A stretch of DNA of 64,000 bases from Natronomonas moolapensis 8.8.11 (GCF_000591055.1 NC_020388.1:682001-746000); one strand, 5' to 3'. Shown: positions 44,135 through 53,631, numbered from the stretch's first letter. Numbers and translations are program-made. Notes: a model not told the origin generated them from the sequence alone.

Positions 44135-44587
44135 ATGGCATACGAGAATCTCGACCGGAAATTGGTGAATGCACTGTTAGAAGATGGCCGCGCGTCACTG
44201 CGGTCGCTCGGGGGAGACCTAGACGTCTCGGTGACGACAGTGTCGAACCACATCTCGAAGCTCGAGGAAGACGGCGTCATCGAGGGCTACGCTCCGATCG
44301 TCGACTACGGCGAGTTGGGCTACGACGTGACAGCCATCCTGCAACTCAAAGTCGAGGGGAGTGCACTGCCCGATATCACTGACCGCCTCCAGGAGCACAA
44401 GCACATGGTTACTGTGTACGAGACGACCGGTGACCACGACATCATCGCGATCGGGAAATTCACCGACACCGACCATATGAACGACCAGATCAAGGAGCTC
44501 CTCGTCGATCCCGATATCAACGAGTCCAACACCAGCGTCGTCCTTGACACCGTCGCCGAAAGTGAGCAGTTCGAACTCGACTACTGA
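44135..44587 (+). CDS. Lrp/AsnC-family transcriptional regulator (150 aa)
   Basis: N-terminal helix-turn-helix ([40 protein letters not shown]) and C-terminal RAM domain ([52 protein letters not shown]). These proteins bind amino acids and control metabolic genes as octamers or dimers. A TATA box at 44104-44110 predicts a leaderless transcript. It is single, with the gas-vesicle cluster 570 bp away in the convergent direction; no regulatory link is visible. Confidence 0.93.
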   Translation: MAYENLDRKLVNALLEDGRASLRSLGGDLDVSVTTVSNHISKLEEDGVIEGYAPIVDYGELGYDVTAILQLKVEGSALPDITDRLQEHKHMVTVYETTGDHDIIAIGKFTDTDHMNDQIKELLVDPDINESNTSVVLDTVAESEQFELDY

Positions 44588-45153
44588 GACGCTACTCTTC
44601 GTTGCTTTCTCGAACTCCACAGTTAGAGGACATTTAGCCCGCGCTGAATCAGCAGATACCCTGTTGGAAGGCGAAGCAAACGGAGCACGGAACAGTGATC
44701 TCATCTTTCGTGGGTATGGTGGAATGGCGGAGACACGGAGGCGTGCTCGTATCGGTGGATGTCATCCACCCCAGGGCATACCGACACCGACTGTTCCATC
44801 TGATGCTATGTGTGGATTCTATTAGATGTGTGGGGTGAATCTTAAAAAATAACACGAGAGACCTCCAATACCTCGTCACGTGCTGTAGCAAAACATATTT
44901 AATGGTATGTATGTATATAATGGGCAGTGCTGATACCCCAGAATAAACACTAGTGGTATAACTCATCACGTGAGGTCCAACCGATCAAACTGCTACCTGT
45001 CGCCGGGGACAGGAGACCACTGGTGAGTCACTTCGAGACAGTGTTGCTACTCAGAGAGTGTCTCTGTGAGGTACTCCCCTTTCACTCACGCCGAGCGCCG
45101 ATTTCGCGCTGGCTGCGTCGCGTGAACGTGCTTGTGCGCAAGGATGTCACTGT
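44588..45153. other. gene-free stretch between Lrp and the gas-vesicle genes
   Basis: 566 bp without a plausible gene on either strand. It is AT-richer than core DNA and changes composition near 44830 (ATATTTAATGG, ATGTATGTATATAATGG). It probably marks the left border of the gas-vesicle region. No RNA gene or long repeat seen. Confidence 0.45.
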
Positions 45154-45531
45154 TTATAATTCCTCTTTCATTTCGCCGCGCCGATAGCGTTCCAGCAGTT
45201 CGTAGCTGGTGGCACTGCCGGTCGTATCAAGCTTTATTTCGTACCGACCAATAATGTCTTGAGTATCGGGGACAGCGCCACGTTCGATGACTTCGACGAC
45301 GGTTCGCCACCCGCTATCCGTTGATTCGATCTTGATAACGCCCTCAAACTCGTGTTCAATTAGATTGGTTGCTGCCTCTCGTGCGTGCTTCTGTGCATCT
45401 CCCAGCCCGATCGTGGAACCGCTTGATTCGCCTTTTGAGGGGTCGGGTTGGTCCGTCGGTCCGTCGGACGCTGTTATATTTGTCTCCGCCGGGTCGGTGT
45501 CGCCATCGTGCTCATTTGCGTGGTCTGGCAT
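45154..45531 (-). CDS. gvpO: gas vesicle protein GvpO (125 aa)
   Basis: An acidic disordered N-terminus ([18 protein letters not shown]) precedes the GvpO domain: [69 protein letters not shown]. It is the last gene of the leftward gvpACNO unit, 43 bp after gvpN. GvpO is required for gas vesicle formation in haloarchaea, possibly in regulation of gvp expression. Confidence 0.93.
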   Translation of the reverse strand: MPDHANEHDGDTDPAETNITASDGPTDQPDPSKGESSGSTIGLGDAQKHAREAATNLIEHEFEGVIKIESTDSGWRTVVEVIERGAVPDTQDIIGRYEIKLDTTGSATSYELLERYRRGEMKEEL

Positions 45532-45574
45532 ATTATTGGTTGGTTATATGTATAATTGCGTGAAGTATGTGTGT

Positions 45575-46603
45575 TTATATATTTTCGATGACGGCTTCGA
45601 CCTCGTCACGTAGCGTCTGGACCTCGCTATGCTGGGCAACTTTCGAGGCCAGCACGTCAACGCAGATAGCCGCGATCGTTGACCGGTCGGGGTTGTCGAT
45701 AGGTTCAATTCCCTCTGCGGCCATGATTGCGGCCCGCGTTCCAACGTCGATATCAAGGCGCTCACGCAACTCGCTCATTAATTTGACGACCGACTCGGCC
45801 CGTTCCGTACTGATATTGTCAACGTGCGAGCAAACGATTTCGACTTCTGTGTCGTGATCATAGAAGTCCATATAGATGCCAATGAGACGGTCTAACAACG
45901 CATCTTGTGGTTCGTGGACGCCCGCATACTCCACGGAGTTCGAGGTCAAGATCGCACGGAAATCGGGATGGACATCCACGTATCGTGACTTGCCGTGCTG
46001 TCCAGGCAGTTCCAGAACACCTTCCTCAAACACCGATAATAAAACGTTGTTCGCGACGGGCTTGGTTCGAGAGAACTCGTTGTAGACGAGTATTGCGCCT
46101 TCCCTGACAGCCAGCGTGAGTGGGTTATCGACCCAGCGGTCCCGGATGATATCCTTGCTTTTGACGACGTTATGGATGTATTTGTCGCGCTCGGAGATTC
46201 GCTCTTTTTCAGCGTACTCGCCAACGAGATCGCTCGTCGTTAGTTCAGCGTCTCCGTTGATCCAGACGACTGGTCGGTCTCGCTCGTGGGCAACATGCAT
46301 CGCCAGTGCCGTCTTCCCGCACCCGGTGGGCCCGACTAGGTGAACGGGACGTTCGACGTCGAGCCAGCGGGCCATGCGGTCTTTAGTTTGTTTTACAACC
46401 TCCGTTTCAACGAAGGGCTGTTCCTCCGGGATGAACTGATCGTCCAACTCTGTGGTCGTTCGCTGCTCGCTTTGCTCCCGCTGTTTTTCCAGTCGGTCGA
46501 GACTCTTGTCCTCGCGACGTTGGCTTTGCTGTTGGCGTTTATTCTTCCGGGACGAGCGGATCTGCGACCCTCGCACCTTACGCTCACGTGAGCTATTAGT
46601 CAT
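45575..46603 (-). CDS. gvpN: gas vesicle protein GvpN, AAA+ ATPase (342 aa)
   Basis: A basic Gln/Arg-rich N-terminus of about 50 residues is followed by an AAA+ (MoxR-like) ATPase: Walker A HLVGPTGCGKTALAMHVAHE, VWINGDAELTTSDLVGEYAE, Walker B EGAILVYNEFSRTKPVANNV, sensor FRAILTSNSVEYAGVHEPQD and the arginine finger region LLDRLIGIYMDFYDH. GvpN helps gas vesicles widen to full size. The start overlaps the gvpC stop by 4 nt. The N-terminal basic extension is long compared with other GvpN proteins. Confidence 0.94.
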   Translation of the reverse strand: MTNSSRERKVRGSQIRSSRKNKRQQQSQRREDKSLDRLEKQREQSEQRTTTELDDQFIPEEQPFVETEVVKQTKDRMARWLDVERPVHLVGPTGCGKTALAMHVAHERDRPVVWINGDAELTTSDLVGEYAEKERISERDKYIHNVVKSKDIIRDRWVDNPLTLAVREGAILVYNEFSRTKPVANNVLLSVFEEGVLELPGQHGKSRYVDVHPDFRAILTSNSVEYAGVHEPQDALLDRLIGIYMDFYDHDTEVEIVCSHVDNISTERAESVVKLMSELRERLDIDVGTRAAIMAAEGIEPIDNPDRSTIAAICVDVLASKVAQHSEVQTLRDEVEAVIENI

Positions 46604-47748
46604 GTATTATCCGGTCGGAGCTGAACATCGTCACCGTATTCGTCGCGATATTCCTGGATGGTCATATCGTGCGTCTGGAGGTGTGGCTCGGTGATCGCCT
46701 GGTAGTACTCCCCGCAGACTAAACACTCCACCATATCGCCCGGCGTCTCAACGTCGATGGTCGTATCGTCGTTCGCCGATGTTTCGGCGTCTTCAGGTTC
46801 ATCGTCAGCTGTTTTGAGTGGTTCGTCGTCTACGTCCTCCGCCTCGGGGGACGGCTCGATTGCAGGCGATTCGGCTGGGGGACCACTTTCTTCTGGCTCA
46901 GCATCGGGCTCTTCAGGAGCGGCTTCACTTCCGTCCTCACGTTTTGACTCGAGGTCGTCTTCCTTGTGAGACAGCTGATCGCCGGTGTCGGTTTGCCCGT
47001 AGAACTCACGAACAAATGTGGCGAACGTGTCCTCTGTTGTTTTGAACTCCTCGCTAACGTTGTCTATTTCAGCGCGGAACGCCACGACAGCGTCCAGCAG
47101 GGCTTGCACCTCCACCTCGTTGAACTCCTCGCGGTACTCCGAAAAAGCGTCGCTGGCTGCCGCGAAAGCCTCGCGCTGCTCTGCGACTGACTCGTGGAAA
47201 CTGTCGACGTTTCTCTCGAACGTGGCAGCGTATTTGATAAATTCGTCTTCAGCAGCCGCAAACTCCGATTGGAGCATATTAATCGCTGCCAGCAGGCCTG
47301 ACACGTCCTGTATGGCGGCCACATCACTCGCAAACTCGCTTTCGTAGTCGTCGAACGCGCTCTCCGTCGCTGCTATCTCGTTTCGAAACGCTTCGACCGC
47401 ATCGAGCAGATCGCTTACGTCCTGCTTTTTTACAACGTCCGCAGCGAACACGTCCGTATACTCGTTGAACAACGTGACCACCTCGTACATCGCTTCACGC
47501 TGCTCGTCGACATCAGCATTGAAACGAGCGATATCAGTGAGGAACGTCTCGTTATAACCGTTGAACGATTCGTTTGTTCCCCTCATCTCTTCTTGGAGAG
47601 CCTCAATCCCCTCAACAAGGTGAGAGATATCCTGTTTGGTTTCAACGTCATCGCTGAACGCCACGGCATAGGCTTCGAACTCCCGCGTCGTCTCTGAAAA
47701 CGTTCTTTTCTTTTCGGTCATTTCGTCTATTTTGTCTCTAACGCTCAT
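46600..47748 (-). CDS. gvpC: gas vesicle protein GvpC with C-terminal zinc-finger-like motif (382 aa)
   Basis: About seven degenerate helical repeats of 30-40 residues are visible through recurring phrases (FEAYAVAFSDDVETKQDISH, LFNEYTDVFAADVVKKQDVS, FDDYESEFASDVAAIQDVSG, FIKYAATFERNVDSFHESVA). A long acidic Pro/Glu-rich linker follows, then CLVCGEYYQAITEPHLQTHD, MTIQEYRDEYG, a ROS/MucR-like C2H2 motif. GvpC binds the outside of the GvpA shell and strengthens it. It is the second gene of the gvpACNO unit. Confidence 0.93.
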   Translation of the reverse strand: MSVRDKIDEMTEKKRTFSETTREFEAYAVAFSDDVETKQDISHLVEGIEALQEEMRGTNESFNGYNETFLTDIARFNADVDEQREAMYEVVTLFNEYTDVFAADVVKKQDVSDLLDAVEAFRNEIAATESAFDDYESEFASDVAAIQDVSGLLAAINMLQSEFAAAEDEFIKYAATFERNVDSFHESVAEQREAFAAASDAFSEYREEFNEVEVQALLDAVVAFRAEIDNVSEEFKTTEDTFATFVREFYGQTDTGDQLSHKEDDLESKREDGSEAAPEEPDAEPEESGPPAESPAIEPSPEAEDVDDEPLKTADDEPEDAETSANDDTTIDVETPGDMVECLVCGEYYQAITEPHLQTHDMTIQEYRDEYGDDVQLRPDNT

Positions 47749-47775
47749 GGATGGGTATTGGGTCCGGCCGGGGTG

Positions 47776-47792
47776 AAAAATTGATAGTGTGG
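47776..47792 (-). terminator. possible partial terminator between gvpA and gvpC
   Basis: On the minus strand a T run (CAATTTTTCACCCC) lies in the 95-bp gap after gvpA. Haloarchaeal gvpA is usually transcribed mostly as a short mRNA ending after the gene, with some readthrough into gvpC; this T run is the candidate site. Confidence 0.35.
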
Positions 47793-47843
47793 TGCTTCAC
47801 CGCTGTGCGCCTCCGTTACGCCATACCGGGGCGAAACTACCGA

Positions 47844-48074
47844 TCAGGCTTCCGGTGCGGCTTCTGCACCGGCGGTAAGTTCGGCCTGTTCGATCTTCGC
47901 TATTTCCTCAGCGTAGTGGAGGAACGTATCGACCGAGGCGACAACGACTCGCGCCTCAACGGTCAGGATCTCGATCCCGACGAGCGAGATACGAGCAAAC
48001 GCGTCGACAACGACACCTTTGTCGAGGACACGGTCCAGGACTTCTGCCAAGCTTGACGAATCGGGTTGTGCCAT
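47844..48074 (-). CDS. gvpA: major gas vesicle shell protein GvpA (76 aa)
   Basis: The sequence [60 protein letters not shown] is the highly conserved GvpA, which polymerises into the ribs of the gas vesicle wall. It is first in the leftward unit, with the divergent gvpD 157 bp away. Length and all conserved residues are normal. Confidence 0.98.
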   Translation of the reverse strand: MAQPDSSSLAEVLDRVLDKGVVVDAFARISLVGIEILTVEARVVVASVDTFLHYAEEIAKIEQAELTAGAEAAPEA

Positions 48075-48078
48075 AGTG

Positions 48079-48129
48079 CATCTAATAATACAGAGAATGT
48101 TTTGAAGTATTTTGGGCTCAGTTTTTCAA
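48079..48129 (-). promoter_or_regulatory. gvpA promoter with UAS-like half sites
   Basis: On the minus strand TTGAAAAACTGAGCCCA (48113-48129) resembles the two-half-site GvpE-responsive element of haloarchaeal gvpA promoters (TGAAxxxx then TGAxCCAA), followed by a TATA-like ATACTTCAA about 8 bp on, and the start codon at 48074. Activation by GvpE is known for the family; the match here is by eye. Confidence 0.5.
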
Positions 48130-48231
48130 CTGTACTGACCGCCAGGACTAATTTCGCTCATTCTCTGTGTAGGATAACGGTGCTCCTGTACTGGAGTATG
48201 TACCGTTCGGGTGTCGACATAACTGTCAAAT

Positions 48232-49785
48232 ATGCCTCCATTTGATTCATCGCGTACGGTCGCTACGACAAGAACTGGCAGGTCCTTTCCGCGTGAGATC
48301 AGTCGTTTCTTCGGCCTTGATAAAGCACACACGCTCTTGATCAAGGGGGCGCCGGGAACTGGGAAGACGCTATTCACGATTAGCAGCCTTGATTTATTGG
48401 AGCGTCAAACAAACGTACTCTACGTGTCGACACGTGTTGACAAAAACACGGTACACGATATGTATTTTGAGCAGCACTCGTCGATCGACAAAACACACAT
48501 CCTAGATATCTCGCAGGGCGCGTTTGAGGGGCCACTGGATGTTGACGTGCCGTTCGAGCGAATGGACCTCGACTCGCTGCTGGAGTGGCTTACCCGTGTC
48601 AGCGAGGCAAGCGCCCAACTCACAGTCGCATTCGATAGCTGGGACCTCATCTACGAATACCTCGCAGCTCGTCACGACGACCCGCCAGATATAACGGCCG
48701 TTACCACACGGCTGGTCACACTCGCGAGAGAAGAGGGCATCCGGACGCTGCTCGTTTCCGAAGGTTCCGAGTTGCTGTCACTCGAATATGTAGTCGACGG
48801 CGTGGTCAAACTGGAGGTCTCGGAGGACGAACGTGGACGGACACGACGCCAGCTCAAATTGGAAAAGCTGCGCGGCGTGCGCATAGGGAACCGGTTGAAG
48901 CCGATTACGCTCGCTGACGGGCAGTTCCAAGCGATTCCGTCAATCAAGCTACCGGACGTCCATCCGGGAGGCAGCGACGCGGCCTGGGAGTCCCGGCCCA
49001 ATACGAAACGGAAGTTTTCGACTGGAATCGTCGATTTTGATCCTATCCTCTCGAATGGGTACAACCGCGGAAGCGTCGTTCATCTCGATTTGGGGGCCGA
49101 CCTCTCTCGCGATGCGTGGAGCGTATTGACGCTGCCGACGATCCGGAATTTTCTAGCGAATGAGATGGGAGCCGCTGTCACCCCCCCGCGGGAGGGGAGC
49201 CCGGGGCTACTCAAGAACGACCTGAACGCGGTGTTGGACCCGTATCTGTTCAACACCTACTGTTGTATTTTTGGAACGCCTGCCGGCAAGCCGAGTCAAC
49301 TCGATACAGCGGAACAAACATATGCGGCGGCGAAGAGCGTGGCCGAATCGACGACAGCTGAGTGCGATAGTTCCGACATCGAAAACAGAACCTCGGAATC
49401 GAACGATAGCAACCGGGGGCAACAGGTTGAGACTGACGGACTCGATTATACGTCGTATATCAGCTATATTGAACAACTGCGTGAACAGAGCGACGGGCCG
49501 ATACTACACATCATCAGCATCGACACCGCACGGCAAACATTCGACGGCCAGCTGGGCAAGTTTGCAAATTATGTTTCTCTCCACAATGATCTGGCGATCA
49601 TCGTTACTAAATCAGTAACAAAGTTCGAAAAGCGAGCTGACAGAGTCGCAGATATGCATTTCCGGCTGGAGCGATCCGGAAGTGCAATCGTACTGTATGG
49701 AAAGAGTCCACTGACTCCTCTTCTTGGAGTCGGGGTCGACCGATCAAACTCGGTCTACAGGATCACACTGACGGAGATGGTATAA
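48232..49785 (+). CDS. gvpD: gas vesicle regulatory protein GvpD (517 aa)
   Basis: P-loop [20 protein letters not shown] near residue 40, a KaiC/RecA-like first domain ([40 protein letters not shown]), an Arg-rich stretch ([20 protein letters not shown]), and a second RecA-like half ([20 protein letters not shown]). In other haloarchaea GvpD represses gas-vesicle synthesis by lowering GvpE. It heads the rightward gvpDEFGHIJKLM unit, but an IS630 element now sits 2 nt after its stop. Confidence 0.93.
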   Translation: MPPFDSSRTVATTRTGRSFPREISRFFGLDKAHTLLIKGAPGTGKTLFTISSLDLLERQTNVLYVSTRVDKNTVHDMYFEQHSSIDKTHILDISQGAFEGPLDVDVPFERMDLDSLLEWLTRVSEASAQLTVAFDSWDLIYEYLAARHDDPPDITAVTTRLVTLAREEGIRTLLVSEGSELLSLEYVVDGVVKLEVSEDERGRTRRQLKLEKLRGVRIGNRLKPITLADGQFQAIPSIKLPDVHPGGSDAAWESRPNTKRKFSTGIVDFDPILSNGYNRGSVVHLDLGADLSRDAWSVLTLPTIRNFLANEMGAAVTPPREGSPGLLKNDLNAVLDPYLFNTYCCIFGTPAGKPSQLDTAEQTYAAAKSVAESTTAECDSSDIENRTSESNDSNRGQQVETDGLDYTSYISYIEQLREQSDGPILHIISIDTARQTFDGQLGKFANYVSLHNDLAIIVTKSVTKFEKRADRVADMHFRLERSGSAIVLYGKSPLTPLLGVGVDRSNSVYRITLTEMV

Positions 49786-49789
49786 CATA

Positions 49790-50856
49790 TACTCACGGAC
49801 AGAGATAATTATAGATGTTTGGTGGGTCTATAGACGCAAGCGCATCGAAGACGGCTTCTCTCAGTTCATCAAGTTCTTCGAAAAGTTGGTTACCAAGCCG
49901 CTGATTGAGTTTCTGCCAGCACCCTTCCGCGGGGTTCAGCTCCGGTGAACCCCGCGGAAGGTGGCACAGTTCGATCGGTGTGTCTTCAACGTAGTCGTGG
50001 ACATCGTTCGCCGCGAAATACGGGGCATTGTCCAGGACAACACAGATTTTCTCGCCGAACTCGGTCTGGAGTGCGTCCAGTAACCGCGTCGTGATGTCAG
50101 CGGTAAAGTTGTCTTCACACTTCAGAAAGAAGGTGTCACCGCTGGCGGTGACACCGCCCAGCAGTTTGAGACTCTCCCACGCGCCCGACACCGGGAGTGT
50201 CGGGCGCGTTTTTTCTGGAAACCACGCGTGGACAAGATCCGTCGTGATCTCTTGGCGTGTCTGGTCGATTGCTATGATTGTGTAGTCGTCGTCCAGATCG
50301 TCCGTCTTTTTTTGAAGCCTTTGCGGAACGCATCCTGAGCTCGTTCATCAGCTTTGACGTACTCTGGCCGGGCTGTCTTCCAGGACAGCCCGGCCTCGGA
50401 CATCAATCGCCGGATATGACGGCGGCAGTACTCAATATCGAACTCATCTTCAAGATACTGCTGGGCTAGCGGAACCGTCCACGCACGCGCATCAAGTCCA
50501 ACTTCTTTGGGAGAATCGTGGAGAGCTTCGATGAATTGGTCGTGGTCAGCTTCGTCAAGTTCGCGTGATTGGCCGGGGCGAGGATCATCGTAGACGACCG
50601 ACTCGAACGGCTCTGAGTCGAGCCGTTCGAGTCGGATCAGCCAGTTACGAACCGTGTTTGGATGGACATCATGCCGCTCCGCAATTGTCTGCTGCTCGAC
50701 ACCGTCCTTGTAGGCGATACCGGCAAGAATTCTCTGAACTGGTTTCTTTTCATCAACTTCGGCTAAAATCTCTTGGAGTTCGTCAACAGTGATCTTCTCC
50801 AAGTAGTCCATACCGTAAAAACAAGCTCTATACACAAATAAGTTTAGCCGTCAGTA
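49790..50856 (-). mobile_element. IS630-family insertion sequence between gvpD and gvpE (1067 bp)
   Basis: The ends TACTCACGG (49790-49798) and CCGTCAGTA (50848-50856) are imperfect inverted repeats. The TA dinucleotide at 49788-49789 and 50857-50858 is the target duplication expected for IS630. Removing the element leaves gvpD TAA, CAT, then gvpE ATG, i.e. gvpE starting two bases after the gvpD stop. The A of the present gvpE ATG is the A of the right TA. Confidence 0.88.
49793..50811 (-). CDS. IS630-family transposase, two frames joined at an A7 slippery site
   Basis: The first frame (50811-50272) holds the helix-turn-helix domains (QRILAGIAYKDGVEQQTIAE, RHDVHPNTVRNWLIRLERLD). At 50307-50313 the coding strand has seven A residues; slipping by one joins it to the second frame (KKTDDLDDDYTIIAIDQTRQ), which holds the DDE residues: AIDQT (D), CVVLDNAPYFAAND (D), SPELNPAEGCWQKLN (E), ending at 49793. 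Programmed frameshifting on A-runs is common in IS630; a real mutation is the alternative. Confidence 0.85.
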
Positions 50857-50857
50857 T

Positions 50858-51442
50858 ATGACCCAGAATACAAACACTCACACACACGAGCTTCTGAAAG
50901 CATTGCTCAACAGTCTGAATACTGAGAACGACCTGTCCGCCAACTCACGAGGCGATGAGGCTTTTGATGTCCGTAACGCTGCTCCAGCCAGAGTGAGCGA
51001 GACTGTCGCCTCACCCACGTACACTGAAACTCGACTCTCCGAAGATGCAGTGGGATGCATGAGTGGGTGGCTCGACAACGAGACGCTGCAAAACATTGAG
51101 AACAAGCAGATCATTCAACAACTGGATGAGATACTTCTCTTGTTGATCGCCATCCGAGGCAGGTCCTCCGGAAAGGAACTCCGCGAAGACCTCAATCGGT
51201 TGTTCGGTGCGGATCTGAGCCCCGGAACAGTGTATCCTCGCCTCAGCGAGCTTGCTAGCGACGGTGTACTCAACAGTACCGAGCTTGCGAAGCGGAAAAT
51301 ATATTCCATTTCGGATGCGGAAACAGTAATACATCTCGTGGAACCTCGTATACATAAACTGCTAACGTATTCGGCGGTGCTGAATTTGCTTATGAGCGAG
51401 TGTAAGTCAGATCAAACGCGGTCAGACGCGGGGAACAAATGA
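50858..51442 (+). CDS. gvpE: gas vesicle transcription activator GvpE (194 aa)
   Basis: MTQNTNTHTHELLKALLNSL then a Ser/Thr-rich middle and a PadR-like winged-helix region (NIENKQIIQQLDEILLLLIA, GRSSGKELREDLNRLFGADL, SPGTVYPRLSELASDGVLNS, KRKIYSISDAE). GvpE activates the gvpA promoter in related species and is countered by GvpD. An IS630 element directly precedes the start, so the former coupling to gvpD is broken and a ribosome site is absent. It overlaps gvpF by 4 nt. Confidence 0.9.
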   Translation: MTQNTNTHTHELLKALLNSLNTENDLSANSRGDEAFDVRNAAPARVSETVASPTYTETRLSEDAVGCMSGWLDNETLQNIENKQIIQQLDEILLLLIAIRGRSSGKELREDLNRLFGADLSPGTVYPRLSELASDGVLNSTELAKRKIYSISDAETVIHLVEPRIHKLLTYSAVLNLLMSECKSDQTRSDAGNK

Positions 51443-52080
51443 GCGATAACCTGTACACATACGGTATAATCGAACAAGAAGATTTGGAGATAGATGTCGA
51501 CGGAGTCAGGGGTTCTGAGCGCGTCTACACAGTCGATTACAATTCGCTCTCAGCAGTCGTTTCAGGCATCGATACGACCGAGCCTGAGCGCACTGACGAT
51601 GCCGTGGAGGCACATAACGATGTCCTCCAGCGAGTACTTCAGTACGATGGTGGCCGGGCAGTCGTACCAATGAGCTTTGGAATGGGATTCAAAAACGGCC
51701 GCACACTGAAAGGCGTCCTTAGAGGGGCCCAGCGAGCCCTGCGAAGCGCTCTTAACGACATCGATGGGACAGTCGAATTGGGCGTGAAGGTAATTAGCTC
51801 GGACGACCACGAAGCGTCGAACGAGACAGCCCGCGCCAGCATAACGGATCGGCTCTCGGAAGTGAGTATCAACGAAACAGAGAACGACCTCTTTAGCGAC
51901 CGATTGATCGTGAACAAGTCGTATCTTGTTGACCGCGAACGCAGAGACGACTTCGACGCTGCGATCGATGAGATACAGTCGGCCCACGATAACGTCGTGA
52001 TCCAATACACCGGACCCTGGCCGGCGTACAACTTCGTTGATATCCATATTGGAGCTGACCAGCAACAAGGAGGTCGATAA
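51439..52080 (+). CDS. gvpF: gas vesicle protein GvpF (213 aa)
   Basis: A GvpF/L-family protein: NLYTYGIIEQEDLEIDVDGV, SAVVSGIDTTEPERTDDAVE, AHNDVLQRVLQYDGGRAVVP, MSFGMGF, NDVIIQY-like VVIQYTGPWPAYNFVDIHI. GvpF binds GvpA and other minor proteins early in gas vesicle assembly. It overlaps gvpE by 4 nt and precedes gvpG by 3 nt. Confidence 0.94.
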   Translation: MSDNLYTYGIIEQEDLEIDVDGVRGSERVYTVDYNSLSAVVSGIDTTEPERTDDAVEAHNDVLQRVLQYDGGRAVVPMSFGMGFKNGRTLKGVLRGAQRALRSALNDIDGTVELGVKVISSDDHEASNETARASITDRLSEVSINETENDLFSDRLIVNKSYLVDRERRDDFDAAIDEIQSAHDNVVIQYTGPWPAYNFVDIHIGADQQQGGR

Positions 52081-52083
52081 GAT

Positions 52084-52335
52084 ATGTTGATCCTTGACGA
52101 CGTGCTGGTGAAGCCCTTTTTTTCAGTATTGGATATCCTCCATACGTTGGCGCTCGGCGAAATGTACGATATGGAGTCGATTCAGGACAATATCAAAGAG
52201 AACCAGCTGCTATATGAGGTCGGTGAACGATCGAAAGCCGAGTACGAAGAGCGCAAACGCGAGCTTGAGGTGGAGCTGGAGATGGCTAAGTTGATCCAAT
52301 CACAGATGCAGGACCGGGTGGAGATTAAACACTGA
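52084..52335 (+). CDS. gvpG: gas vesicle protein GvpG (83 aa)
   Basis: MLILDDVLVKPFFSVLDILH, TLALGEMYDMESIQDNIKEN, QLLYEVGERSKAEYEERKRE, LEVELEMAKLIQ: the typical small GvpG with a helical coiled C-terminal half. It is a minor assembly protein that interacts with GvpF. Its TGA overlaps the gvpH ATG. Confidence 0.94.
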   Translation: MLILDDVLVKPFFSVLDILHTLALGEMYDMESIQDNIKENQLLYEVGERSKAEYEERKRELEVELEMAKLIQSQMQDRVEIKH

Positions 52336-52877
52336 TGACCTCCGATCAAAGCGATCGCGATGATGCGTCTGCAGGTCGAACTGAGCGTCCGACTGGCCTG
52401 CTCGGCATATTGTTAGCTGCCATCGATGCATTCTCCGAAATCGAAACGAACGAGGGAGGCCATAGACGCGGATCGGGCCATCTTGAGGGGGAAAATACCA
52501 GCATCGAGTACGACTACGAGGTCTCGATTGGGCTTGATCCTGCCGCTCGATCAGACCCACCGAATCCCCAGCGTTCAGTCGAGTCAGTTCCTGGTCCCGA
52601 AGATGATAGCCAACCGTTCCACGTCGAGACGCGGGATATCGGCGAGGCCAAGCGTGTAATAATCGCGGACCTGCCGGAGACGAGTGAGGATGAGCTTGAT
52701 ATCAGATTCGATGGCGAAAAAGATGTTTTAGAGCTGTGGGCCGGAGGAAGACGCGTCAAGGGCGTTCCACTCGGGATTCAAGACGTAACAGTCACTGATA
52801 TAACGTTCAATAACCAGATCCTTGCGGTGCAAATAGAGCGGACGGGCGACACCAGCGATAATGATTCCAATGAATAA
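52335..52877 (+). CDS. gvpH: gas vesicle protein GvpH, Hsp20-like (180 aa)
   Basis: The N-terminal 100 residues are acidic and low in order (GHLEGENTSIEYDYEVSIGL, DPAARSDPPNPQRSVESVPG); the C-terminal 80 form an alpha-crystallin-like domain (HVETRDIGEAKRVIIADLPE, DELDIRFDGEKDVLELWAGG). GvpH acts as a chaperone for hydrophobic Gvp proteins, often with GvpI. It overlaps gvpI by 8 nt. Confidence 0.92.
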   Translation: MTSDQSDRDDASAGRTERPTGLLGILLAAIDAFSEIETNEGGHRRGSGHLEGENTSIEYDYEVSIGLDPAARSDPPNPQRSVESVPGPEDDSQPFHVETRDIGEAKRVIIADLPETSEDELDIRFDGEKDVLELWAGGRRVKGVPLGIQDVTVTDITFNNQILAVQIERTGDTSDNDSNE

Positions 52878-53268
52878 TAGACAACAGCGACAAAAAAAGA
52901 AGGCGCGTCAGGCACAGATAAAAGCACAGATCAATCGGGACACAGCTCGAGAGAAACTCCTTGAACAGCGAAAGGCACTTGCAAAACGTCGAAGGAAAAA
53001 CCGAAAACAGTGCGAACAGCGGCGGAAAGAATCCGAGAATAGAATAGAGAACCAGACGACGCACTCGACCTTGCCGGCCCAGACGACGAACGCTCAAAAC
53101 GCAGCCCGAAACTCGCATTCGACCGTTCCGGCGACGCCAAAACACTCGACAGTCCCGGCCCGCGAACGACTGTACGGCCTTCGGCTCCATCGTAAGACGA
53201 GCAAGCACGACGGCGACCAAGTCTCAGGACACGATCCGGTAGACGGGGGAGTGGCAAGCGATGAGTGA
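52870..53268 (+). CDS. gvpI: gas vesicle protein GvpI (132 aa)
   Basis: Very basic for a haloarchaeal protein: MNNRQQRQKKKARQAQIKAQ, RDTAREKLLEQRKALAKRRR, KNRKQCEQRRKESENRIENQ. GvpI proteins are known for a high isoelectric point and bind GvpH. The start at 52870 was chosen over 52861 because it gives the family-like MNN start; both lie within gvpH. It overlaps gvpJ by 8 nt. Confidence 0.85.
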   Translation: MNNRQQRQKKKARQAQIKAQINRDTAREKLLEQRKALAKRRRKNRKQCEQRRKESENRIENQTTHSTLPAQTTNAQNAARNSHSTVPATPKHSTVPARERLYGLRLHRKTSKHDGDQVSGHDPVDGGVASDE

Positions 53269-53629
53269 CCCCAAACCAACGCGGTCACAGGGTGATCTCG
53301 CGGAAATGTTGGAGATGTTGCTGGACAAGGGGGTGGTCGTTAACGCCGATGTCGCAGTCAGCGTCGGTGACACTGAACTACTTGGGATCGAACTACGGGC
53401 CGCCATCGCTTCGTTCGAAACCGCCGCGAAGTATGGACTTGAATTCCCGGCTGGAACAGATATGGAGCGCGTTGAGACAGCAGCCGGGGTTTCCTCGGAG
53501 GGTTCCGGAGACCTAAGCACAAAGTTTGACACCGAGTCCGCTGTTGGAGATACCTCGAAACAGCCAGAACGAGCGTCGGAGACAGTCACCGATTCTACAG
53601 CCGAAACATCCCCTGACGAGAGTGAATAG
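53261..53629 (+). CDS. gvpJ: gas vesicle protein GvpJ (122 aa)
   Basis: A GvpA-related domain ([60 protein letters not shown]) is followed by an acidic Ser/Thr/Glu-rich tail. GvpJ is a minor shell or tip protein needed for nucleation. It lies in the unbroken gvpF-M run. Confidence 0.94.
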   Translation: MSDPKPTRSQGDLAEMLEMLLDKGVVVNADVAVSVGDTELLGIELRAAIASFETAAKYGLEFPAGTDMERVETAAGVSSEGSGDLSTKFDTESAVGDTSKQPERASETVTDSTAETSPDESE

Positions 53630-53631
53630 TC

